A stretch of DNA of 7,035 bases, taken from NCBI GenBank assembly GCA_016938795.1, contig JAFGTZ010000061.1:1-7035 (forward strand), given 5' to 3'. The position numbers and the translations under genes were made by a program. Below the pieces are notes generated by a model. It was not told the origin of the DNA and did no database searches. It worked only from the letters and a program-made list of their open reading frames with translations. The stretch is from Chromatiaceae bacterium. Lineage in GTDB: Bacteria; Pseudomonadota; Gammaproteobacteria; Chromatiales; Chromatiaceae. The stretch's first letter is position 1. Each line of letters starts with the position of its first letter. This document shows, piece by piece, positions 1-6,354 of this stretch.

Positions 1-1
1 C

Positions 2-27
2 GGATTCCGGCGCCCGGGCCGGAATCC
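2..27 (-). terminator. Hairpin after fabF, probable intrinsic terminator stem
   Basis: Positions 2-11 and 18-27 are perfect reverse complements, giving a 10-base-pair GC-rich stem with a 6-base loop (12-17). On the transcribed minus strand it begins 11 bases after the fabF stop codon, where the end of the fab cluster is expected. The uridine tract that would confirm an intrinsic terminator would fall at or before position 1, outside the window, so only the stem is seen. It could instead act as a 3'-end stabiliser or as a bidirectional terminator shared with a neighbour. Confidence 0.65.
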
Positions 28-38
28 AGGATGTCGGA

Positions 39-1277
<1,239 letters not shown>

Positions 1278-1367
1278 TGGTTACCTCTTTCGTTCAGAAC
1301 ACCACGATCGACGAGCCGACAGGACGACGCCCACAACGGACGCCAGGTCCTGCCACAGCACCTGCCC
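1278..1367 (-). other. acpP-fabF intergenic spacer
   Basis: This is a 90-base spacer between the acpP stop and the fabF start. It contains the fabF ribosome binding site (1284-1288) and a weak possible stem pairing 1344-1348 with 1360-1364 (CAGGT/ACCTG, 11-base loop) just after acpP. No uridine tract follows that stem and I see no convincing promoter. The stem might slow 3' decay of the acpP message or lower fabF expression relative to acpP, but this is speculation. Confidence 0.3.
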
Positions 1368-1604
1368 TTAGGCCTGGTGCTCGTTAATGTAGTTGATGGC
1401 CTGTTGCACAGTGGTGATCTTCTCGGCGTCTTCGTCCGGAATCTCGGTTTCGAACTCTTCTTCGAGGGCCATGACCAGTTCCACGGTGTCGAGAGAGTCC
1501 GCACCCAGATCATCGACAAAGGACGCCTCGGGGGTGACTTCCTCTTCCTTGACGCCCAATTGCTCGACAACGCTTTTGCGAACTCGATCTTCAACGCTGC
1601 TCAT
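1368..1604 (-). CDS. acpP: Acyl carrier protein
   Basis: Small acidic four-helix carrier that holds growing acyl chains on a phosphopantetheine arm and shuttles them among the Fab enzymes, PlsX and other acyltransferases. The 78-residue length is the norm for the family. The attachment site is Ser37 (counting Met1) in GADSLDTVELVMALEEEF. The acidic helix II after it is the known docking surface for partner enzymes. The C-terminal half, with IPDEDAEKITTVQQAINYI, is also typical. The start ATG at 1602-1604 has a strong GGAGGAA ribosome binding site at 1613-1619. The 152-base upstream spacer is the longest in the cluster and contains promoter-like boxes, consistent with this abundant protein having its own transcript as in E. 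coli. The identification is essentially certain. Confidence 0.99.
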   Translation of the reverse strand: MSSVEDRVRKSVVEQLGVKEEEVTPEASFVDDLGADSLDTVELVMALEEEFETEIPDEDAEKITTVQQAINYINEHQA

Positions 1605-1617
1605 AGGAAAGATTCCT
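1605..1617 (-). promoter_or_regulatory. Small hairpin overlapping the acpP ribosome binding site
   Basis: Positions 1605-1609 (AGGAA on the plus strand) and 1613-1617 (TTCCT) are reverse complements around a 3-base loop. In the minus-strand RNA this pairs part of the GGAGGAA ribosome binding site (1613-1619) with bases directly before the AUG. The stem has only five pairs, three of them A-U, so it would be weak and could be temperature- or ribosome-sensitive. The pairing is seen; any regulatory role is inference. Confidence 0.3.
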
Positions 1618-1632
1618 CCGGAATGAATGAAA

Positions 1633-1676
1633 TGGCCCTCGCTGGACCAGGGCGTATTCTAGTGTCAAACGAGGGC
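1633..1676 (-). promoter_or_regulatory. Alternative hairpins in the acpP leader (attenuator-like)
   Basis: Two mutually exclusive pairings can form in the minus-strand RNA. In one, 1644-1649 pairs with 1633-1638 (six pairs including one G-U, 5-base loop), followed by a U-rich run (UUUCAUUCAUU, 1632 down to 1622). This resembles a weak intrinsic terminator. In the other, 1670-1676 pairs perfectly with 1635-1641 (seven GC-rich pairs, 28-base loop), using the same bases as the first stem. The arrangement has the form of a terminator and antiterminator, but the U-run is interrupted and no regulator-binding domain is evident. It could simply be a weak read-through terminator after fabG. Confidence 0.3.
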
Positions 1677-1707
1677 TGATGAAAGCCACGAAGGTCTTGG
1701 CGACTAG

Positions 1708-1735
1708 AATATAAGTAGTTGTTATCAATCAGCAA
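1708..1735 (-). promoter_or_regulatory. Probable sigma-70 promoter for acpP
   Basis: On the minus strand, a TTGCTG box at 1730-1735 (three of six matches to TTGACA) and a TATATT box at 1708-1713 (five of six to TATAAT) are separated by 16 bases. They sit in an AT-rich patch (about 1705-1740) that stands out from the GC-rich surroundings and lies just after the fabG stop. Transcription would begin near 1701, giving a leader of roughly 97 bases before the acpP start. A separate acpP promoter between fabG and acpP is established in E. coli, which supports the call by analogy. Confidence 0.5.
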
Positions 1736-1756
1736 TTTGTCGCCTCAAGGCAACTC

Positions 1757-2497
1757 TCATGCCATGTGCATGCCACCGTTGACGTGCAGCGTTTCGCCAG
1801 TAATGTAGGCGCCGCCCGGCGAGGCGAGAAAGACCACCGCGCTGGCAATTTCCTCGGGCTGGCCCAGTCGCCCGAGCGGAATGGATCCAAGCAGGGCCTC
1901 GCGCTGGGCATCCGCCAGGGCGCGCGTCATGTCGGTGTCGATAAAACCGGGCGCGACACAGTTGACGGTAATGCCGCGCGCGCCGATTTCGCGTGCGAGC
2001 GACTTGGTAAAGCCCATCATGCCGGCCTTGGCCGCCGCATAGTTGGTCTGTCCCGCGTTGCCCGTGGCGCCGACCACCGAGGCGATGTTGATGATGCGCC
2101 CCTTGCGCGCCTTGGTCATGGGGCGCAGACAGGCCTTGGTGAGACGATAGAGCGAGGTCAGATTGGTTTCGATGACCGTGTCCCATTCCTCGTCCTTCAT
2201 GCGCATCAGCAGATTATCGCGCGTGATGCCGGCATTGTTCACCAGAATGCTGGGCGCGCCAAGGCGCTCGGTGAGCTGCTGCATGGCCGTCTCGACCGAG
2301 GCGGCGTCGGAGACATTGAGCACCAGCCCGACGCCCTCGTGACCCGCCGCCTTCAGGGCCTCCTCGATGGCCGAGGCGCCCGATTCAGTGGTAGCTGTTC
2401 CAGCGACCCGCGCGCCCGCCTCGGCGAGCGCCATGGCGATGGCGCGACCAATGCCGCGCGAGGCGCCGGTGACCAGCGCGATTTCACCCTTCAGCAT
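1757..2497 (-). CDS. fabG: 3-oxoacyl-ACP reductase
   Basis: NADPH-dependent reductase of 3-ketoacyl-ACP to 3-hydroxyacyl-ACP, the first reduction of each elongation cycle; the family works as cytosolic tetramers. The 246 residues form one short-chain dehydrogenase domain: cofactor loop TGASRGIG at residues 10-17, NNAG at 87-90, and the catalytic set Asn112, Ser140, Tyr153 and Lys157 (NYAAAK). The segment VAPGFIDTDMT at 181-191 and the C-terminal HVNGGMHMA are typical of FabG. The ATG at 2495-2497 has a GGAG ribosome binding site at 2505-2508, which lies inside the end of fabD. The genes overlap by 14 bases (2484-2497), suggesting translational coupling. A six-pair stem with one G-U pair (1739-1744/1749-1754) follows the stop but has no uridine tract. 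The neighbours settle the choice of FabG over other reductases of this superfamily. Confidence 0.97.
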   Translation of the reverse strand: MLKGEIALVTGASRGIGRAIAMALAEAGARVAGTATTESGASAIEEALKAAGHEGVGLVLNVSDAASVETAMQQLTERLGAPSILVNNAGITRDNLLMRMKDEEWDTVIETNLTSLYRLTKACLRPMTKARKGRIINIASVVGATGNAGQTNYAAAKAGMMGFTKSLAREIGARGITVNCVAPGFIDTDMTRALADAQREALLGSIPLGRLGQPEEIASAVVFLASPGGAYITGETLHVNGGMHMA

Positions 2498-3431
2498 GTA
2501 CAGTCTCCAGTGCCGCGTCCAAGGTCTTCGGATCGAAGAGTGGCAGCGTCGTCATGGTTTTGTCGATGCGTTTGCACAATCCGGCCAACACCTTGCCCGG
2601 ACCGCACTCGATAGCGGTTTGCACGCCCTGCCCGGCCACCGCCTGAACCGTTTCGACCCAGCGCACCGGGCTGTAGAGCTGGCGCACCAGCAGATCGCGC
2701 AGTTCATCGACCGAGGCCGCCGCGCTCACGCTAGCATTGTGCAGCACCGGCACTTGCGGCAGCGCGAGCGCCAGGTCGGCGAGGCGCTCGGCGAGGCGTT
2801 CCGCCGCCGGGCGCATCAGGGCGCAATGCGAGGGCACGCTGACCGCCAGGGTTAGGGCGCGCTTGGCGCCCGCCGCGCGCGCAGCCTCGACCGCGCGCGC
2901 CACGGCGCTAGCGCGTCCGGCAATGACCACCTGACCAGGCGCGTTGAAGTTCACCGCCTCCAGCACCTCGCCCTGGGCCTCTTCGGCACAGAGCGCGATG
3001 ACCTGATCGTCACTCAGACCGAGCAGCGCCGCCATGGCGCCCTCGCCCGCCGGAACCGCCTCCTGCATGAGCCGTCCGCGCTCGGCGGCAAGGCGCACGC
3101 CATCGGCAAAGCTCAAGGACTCGGCCGCCACCAGGGCGCTGTATTCGCCCAGACTGTGGCCGGCCATGAGCGTGGCCGGGCGTCCGCCCATGGCGCGCCA
3201 GACACGCCACACCGCGATGCCTGCGGCAAGCATGGCGGGCTGGGTTTTCTCGGTCTGATTGAGCGCCTCCTCGGGCCCCGTGCTCACCAGCGACCAGAGA
3301 TCGTAGCCCAGGGCCTCGGAGGCCTCTTCGAAGGTGTGGCGCACAGCGGGGTGCGCCTCGGCCAGGGCGTCGAGCATACCAAGCGACTGCGAGCCCTGCC
3401 CAGGGAAGAAAAACGCGAGTGACGATGACAT
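2484..3431 (-). CDS. fabD: Malonyl-CoA:ACP transacylase
   Basis: Transfers malonyl from malonyl-CoA to the AcpP phosphopantetheine, supplying the extender unit for FabH and FabF in the cytosol. The 315 residues are close to the usual length (about 310). Motifs appear in order: GQGSQ oxyanion-hole region at 11-15, nucleophile Ser93 in GHSLGEY (91-97), Arg118 that binds the malonyl carboxylate (ERGRLMQEAVP), and catalytic His202 in VPSHCALM. The later SPVRWVETV and ECGPGKVLAGL segments are also characteristic. The start ATG at 3429-3431 follows an AGGGGG-type ribosome binding site at about 3436-3442, and the N-terminus LAFFFPGQGSQ fits the family start. The gene is 25 bases after fabH and overlaps fabG by 14 bases. 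No irregularity was seen. Confidence 0.97.
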   Translation of the reverse strand: MSSSLAFFFPGQGSQSLGMLDALAEAHPAVRHTFEEASEALGYDLWSLVSTGPEEALNQTEKTQPAMLAAGIAVWRVWRAMGGRPATLMAGHSLGEYSALVAAESLSFADGVRLAAERGRLMQEAVPAGEGAMAALLGLSDDQVIALCAEEAQGEVLEAVNFNAPGQVVIAGRASAVARAVEAARAAGAKRALTLAVSVPSHCALMRPAAERLAERLADLALALPQVPVLHNASVSAAASVDELRDLLVRQLYSPVRWVETVQAVAGQGVQTAIECGPGKVLAGLCKRIDKTMTTLPLFDPKTLDAALETVHAEG

Positions 3432-3456
3432 GGCAACCCCCTGGTACGGGAAGAGA

Positions 3457-4413
3457 TCAATAACGGATCAGGGCCGAGCCCCAGGTGAAGCCGCCGCCGA
3501 AGGCCTCCATCAGCAGCGTCTCACCGCGCCGGATGCGCCCGTCGCGCACCGCCTCGTCGAAGGCGAGCGGAATGGATGCCGAGGAGGTATTGCCATGCTG
3601 AGCGACGGTCACCACCACCCGATCCATGGGCAGATCGAGCTTGCGGGCCGTGGCCTGAATGATGCGGATGTTGGCCTGATGCGGGATGAGCCAGTCGATA
3701 TCGGCGGTGCTCAGGCCGTTGGCATCGAGCGTTTCATCGACGATGCGCCCGAGCGTGTTGACCGCGAAGCGAAACACCTCGTTGCCGCGCATCTCCAGAA
3801 AGCGCGCCTCGGGGCGCCCGTTGCCGTGACCGCCTGGCACCTGCAGGAGATCCTTGTAGGCGCCATCGGCATGAATGTGGGTGGACACGATGCCCGGTTC
3901 GTCGCTTGCCCCGAGCACCACGGCGCCGGCCCCGTCGCCAAAGAGCACGCAGGTGGTGCGATCGTTCCAGTCAAGCAGGCGCGAGATGGTCTCGGCGCCC
4001 ACCACCAGGGCGCGCCGCGCAGCGCCGGTGCGGATGAACTGATCGGCCACCGAGAGCGCATAGACGAAGCCGGCGCAGACCGCCTGCAGATCGAAGGCCG
4101 GCGCACCCCGGTTGCCGAGCCGTTGCTGGAGCAGACAGGCGGTGCTGGGAAAGAACTGATCGGGCGTGGTGGTCGCCACCAGGATGAGATCGAGATCATC
4201 GGGGCCAATGCCGGCGGCCTCGAGTGCGCGCCGCGCGGCTGCCTCGGCCAGATCGCAGCAACTCTCGCCCTCACTCGCCAGATGGCGCTTCTCGATGCCG
4301 GTGCGCTCCCGAATCCAGGCCGAGGTGGTATCGACAATCGCCTCGAGATCGGCGTTTGTCATCACCCGCTCGGGGAGATAGCCGCCGGTGCCGAGGATGC
4401 GGGAGAAGGTCAT
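3457..4413 (-). CDS. fabH: Beta-ketoacyl-ACP synthase III (KAS III)
   Basis: Initiating condensing enzyme: it joins a short acyl-CoA, normally acetyl-CoA in gammaproteobacteria, to malonyl-ACP to give acetoacetyl-ACP. Length is 318 residues, almost that of E. coli FabH. The catalytic triad is Cys113 (LQAVCAGFVYAL), His245 (IPHQANIRI) and Asn275 (QHGNTSSAS), each one residue later than in the E. coli enzyme. The N-terminal ILGTGGYLPERVMTN and C-terminal EAFGGGFTWGSALIRY are diagnostic. The start ATG at 4411-4413 shares its A with the TGA stop of plsX, and an AAGGAAA ribosome binding site lies at 4421-4427 inside plsX, so translation is probably coupled. Priming specificity for straight or branched starters cannot be read with confidence from the sequence alone. 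Confidence 0.97.
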   Translation of the reverse strand: MTFSRILGTGGYLPERVMTNADLEAIVDTTSAWIRERTGIEKRHLASEGESCCDLAEAAARRALEAAGIGPDDLDLILVATTTPDQFFPSTACLLQQRLGNRGAPAFDLQAVCAGFVYALSVADQFIRTGAARRALVVGAETISRLLDWNDRTTCVLFGDGAGAVVLGASDEPGIVSTHIHADGAYKDLLQVPGGHGNGRPEARFLEMRGNEVFRFAVNTLGRIVDETLDANGLSTADIDWLIPHQANIRIIQATARKLDLPMDRVVVTVAQHGNTSSASIPLAFDEAVRDGRIRRGETLLMEAFGGGFTWGSALIRY

Positions 4414-5441
4414 CAGGCGCTTTCCTTATAGGGCTCGGCCACGAGCTGACGCTCGACCTGTTCGCCAATGCGGCGCGAGATATCGGCGCGAATTTCCTTC
4501 TCGGCAATCTGGATGGCGTTCTCGAAGGCAAGCTCATCGGCGCCGCCATGGCTCTTGATGACAATGCCGCGCAGCCCAAGCAGACTGGCCCCATTGTAGC
4601 GGCGCGGGTCGATGTCGCGCCCGAAGCGCCTGAGCACCGGCATGGCCGCCAGCGCGGCCAGACGACTGAGCAGGGTGCGCTTGAACTGGGCGCGCAGCGA
4701 CTGGGCGATGAACTTGGCCACGCCCTCGCTCGACTTGAGCGCCACATTGCCGATGAAGCCGTCGCAGACCACCACATCCACATCGCCGAGATAGATGTCG
4801 TCGCCCTCGACATAGCCGATGTAGTTGAGACTGCTGGCAAGCAACAGCTCATGGGCCTGCTTCACCTGCTCGTTGCCCTTAATCTCTTCCTGCCCGATGT
4901 TGAGCAGCGCGACCTTGGGCGAGCGGATGCCATCGACCACGCTCGCCAGCTCGCTGCCCATGACCGCGAACTGAAAGAGATGCGCGCCCGTGCAATCGAC
5001 ATTGGCGCCCAGATCGAGCATGTGGGTGTGGCCGCGCAAGGCGGGCACCGTAGTGCTGATGGCCGGACGATCAACGCCGGGCAGCGTCTTGAGCACAAAG
5101 CGCGCGGTGGCCATGAGCGCGCCGGTGTTGCCCGCGCTCACACAGGCCTGCGCCTCGCCACGCTGCACCAGGTCAATGGCCACGCGCATGGATGAGTCTT
5201 TCTTGCCGCGCAGGGCCTTCGAGGGCGACTCATCCATGGCCACCTCCTGGGTGGTGTGACGGATGCGCAGCCGCTCGCGGCTCGCCTTGCCGAGGCAATC
5301 GCCAAGGCGTTCCTCGTCGCCCACCAGAATGAGTTCGACATGAGGATTGCGGGCGCGATACTTGAGCGCGGCCGGAACCACAACACCGGGGCCATGGTCA
5401 CCGCCCATGGCGTCCAGCGCGATGATGCAGGGGTCTGCCAT
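4413..5441 (-). CDS. plsX: Phosphate acyltransferase PlsX
   Basis: Converts acyl-ACP and phosphate to acyl-phosphate, the donor used by PlsY to make lysophosphatidic acid; it is a peripheral membrane protein linking fatty acid and phospholipid synthesis. The 342 residues are of normal length. Conserved blocks are DAMGGDHGP at 10-18, SAGNTGA at 102-108, NIGQEEIKGN at 181-190, CDGFIGNVALKSSEG at 226-240 and KSHGGAD at 296-302. The ATG at 5439-5441 places the first block where the family has it. No strong ribosome binding site precedes it; the upstream bases offer only a poor GCGGA match. This could keep PlsX far below the upstream L32 protein. The gene follows rpmF by 54 bases and overlaps fabH by a single base. 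Confidence 0.97.
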   Translation of the reverse strand: MADPCIIALDAMGGDHGPGVVVPAALKYRARNPHVELILVGDEERLGDCLGKASRERLRIRHTTQEVAMDESPSKALRGKKDSSMRVAIDLVQRGEAQACVSAGNTGALMATARFVLKTLPGVDRPAISTTVPALRGHTHMLDLGANVDCTGAHLFQFAVMGSELASVVDGIRSPKVALLNIGQEEIKGNEQVKQAHELLLASSLNYIGYVEGDDIYLGDVDVVVCDGFIGNVALKSSEGVAKFIAQSLRAQFKRTLLSRLAALAAMPVLRRFGRDIDPRRYNGASLLGLRGIVIKSHGGADELAFENAIQIAEKEIRADISRRIGEQVERQLVAEPYKESA

Positions 5442-5495
5442 TGCTGTCGTCCGCGAGGAGAAGCGAGGATGAAGAATCGAAACGGGCGCGATGAA

Positions 5496-5672
5496 TCAGT
5501 TGGCCTTGTGCAGCACCTTGCGGCCACGGTAGTAGCCATCGGCCGAGATGTGGTGACGACGATGCACCTCGCCGCTCGCCGGCTCGATCGACAGGGTCGG
5601 CTTGGTCAGGGCGTCATGCGAGCGACGCATGCCGCGCTTCGAGGGGGTCTTGCGATTCTGTTGAACAGCCAT
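5496..5672 (-). CDS. rpmF: 50S ribosomal protein L32 (bL32)
   Basis: Small basic protein of the large ribosomal subunit. The 58-residue product begins MAVQQNRKTPSKRGMRRSHD, contains the conserved HHISADGYYRGRKVL segment near the C-terminus, and closely resembles E. coli L32 in length and sequence. It has no cysteines, so it is the zinc-independent form, as in enteric bacteria. The frame stays open far upstream, but the ATG at 5670-5672 is the right start: it matches the family N-terminus and has a GGAG ribosome binding site at 5680-5683 with a 7-base spacer. It sits 73 bases after yceD and 54 before plsX, the same position as in E. coli, where yceD and rpmF are transcribed together. Confidence 0.98.
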   Translation of the reverse strand: MAVQQNRKTPSKRGMRRSHDALTKPTLSIEPASGEVHRRHHISADGYYRGRKVLHKAN

Positions 5673-5698
5673 GAATGATCTCCGAGATGTACAAGTTG

Positions 5699-5719
5699 GC
5701 GCCTCAGCTCTCTGAGCGC
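5699..5719 (-). other. Hairpin between yceD and rpmF
   Basis: In the 73-base yceD-rpmF spacer, 5703-5707 pairs with 5712-5716 (CTCAG/CTGAG, 4-base loop), and the stem continues for three more pairs (5699-5701 with 5717-5719) after a one-base bulge at 5702. No uridine run follows on the minus strand, so it is not an intrinsic terminator. It may be an RNA processing or stability element that helps separate the highly needed rpmF message from yceD, but there is no direct support for that role. Confidence 0.25.
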
Positions 5720-5745
5720 GCCCAGGAATCCGATACCGGGAGGAC

Positions 5746-6297
5746 TCAGTCGTCCTCTCGTCCGCGCAAGGCAGCCAGTGCCGCGAAGGGATTTGCCTTT
5801 GGCTCAACGACGTCAAGCCTGTCGGAAAGCCCTTCCGATGCGCCATCGACGGGCGCCTCGCATAGCCCTGGCGCATGGCGCGGAATGCTGGGAATGGCGA
5901 GCAGCAACTCGTCCTCAATCCACTCCAGTGGCTGCGCCTCGTCGTCCTCGATCAGCACCGGATCAAGCGACTCATCAAGCGCGGCCAGCTCGCGCTCCGC
6001 GCCAAGCAAGCCCAGGTGCAGATCCGCCGTGACCGGGAGCGCCAGGACATCGAGACAGCGCTGGCAGGGCAAGAGCAACACCGCCTCGACCCGACCACGC
6101 ACCAGCGCGCGCGCGCCACCGCCTTGCTCGAAGCTCAGCTGATACCGCACCACCCGACCGGCGCCCTCCAGCTCGCCGAGACCCAGCACCGCCTCGGCGA
6201 GCCGAGGCAGGGCATCGAGCCCCAGAAGACCCGAATAGAGCATGTCGCGCCGGGCGGCGCGCCAAGGGTCAAGTCGAGCTGGCAATAAAACCGACAT
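5746..6297 (-). CDS. yceD: YceD/DUF177 family protein, 23S rRNA accumulation
   Basis: Member of the YceD (DUF177) family, which is needed for normal 23S rRNA accumulation in bacteria and plastids; its biochemical activity is not well defined. The 183 residues include an N-terminal LPARLDPWRAARRDMLYSG that aligns with E. coli YceD, the conserved C-x-R-C pair at Cys78-Gln-Arg-Cys81, an acidic stretch with the WIEDELLLAIPSIPRH segment at about 125-141, and a C-terminal NPFAALAALR at 169-178. The start at 6295-6297 is chosen because the LxLDP segment begins the family; it lacks a good ribosome binding site. A later Met19 would cut that segment and also lacks one. The gene stands immediately before rpmF, as in most proteobacteria. 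Confidence 0.93.
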   Translation of the reverse strand: MSVLLPARLDPWRAARRDMLYSGLLGLDALPRLAEAVLGLGELEGAGRVVRYQLSFEQGGGARALVRGRVEAVLLLPCQRCLDVLALPVTADLHLGLLGAERELAALDESLDPVLIEDDEAQPLEWIEDELLLAIPSIPRHAPGLCEAPVDGASEGLSDRLDVVEPKANPFAALAALRGREDD

Positions 6298-6306
6298 AAG
6301 CGCAGC

Positions 6307-6336
6307 AAAATAACCTGAATTCAGTTAGTTCGTCAA
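6307..6336 (-). promoter_or_regulatory. Possible promoter at the head of the yceD-fab cluster
   Basis: On the minus strand, TTGACG at 6331-6336 (five of six to the -35 consensus) is followed after 18 bases by TATTTT at 6307-6312 (four of six to the -10 consensus). The segment is AT-richer than its surroundings and lies in the 57-base gap after oadB. Transcription would start near 6300-6301, only a few bases before the yceD ATG, so the message would be nearly leaderless. That agrees with the absence of a ribosome binding site. The alternative is read-through from oadB or a promoter within it. Confidence 0.4.
6311..6327. repeat. Palindrome between the promoter boxes upstream of yceD
   Basis: Positions 6315-6324 form the perfect 10-base palindrome CTGAATTCAG. 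If one base (C6314) is treated as an insertion, the symmetry extends to TAA and TTA on the outside, giving eight-base arms across 6311-6327. It lies between the -35-like and -10-like boxes, where a repressor operator would block transcription. The minus strand continues into TTTT, so it could also be a weak terminator for oadB. I do not recognise it as a FadR or FabR site. Confidence 0.3.
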
Positions 6337-6354
6337 CCATTCGAGCGCCCGACC

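Noticed and set aside
1663..1668. Perfect TTGACA on the minus strand in the acpP leader
   Set aside because: The matching -10 position (about 1640-1645) reads CCAGCG, and the nearby TAGAAT at 1656-1661 is far too close; a pairing of TAGAAT with an upstream -35 is poor. The 1708-1735 boxes are better.
1739..1754. Short stem just after the fabG stop as a terminator
   Set aside because: It has six pairs with one G-U and is followed by AAATT rather than a uridine run, so there is no support for termination.
1766..2614. A 282-codon open frame on the plus strand opposite fabG and the end of fabD
   Set aside because: It is antisense to intact conserved genes, has no recognisable motifs, and spans a gene junction, as shadow frames do.
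3334..5195. Two long overlapping plus-strand open frames (3334-4431 and 4224-5195) opposite fabH and plsX
   Set aside because: They overlap each other and run antisense to complete enzymes with all catalytic residues; no domain can be recognised in either.
5673..5918. Upstream in-frame extension of the L32 gene into yceD
   Set aside because: The extension has no family similarity, while the internal ATG at 5670-5672 gives the exact L32 N-terminus with a good ribosome binding site.
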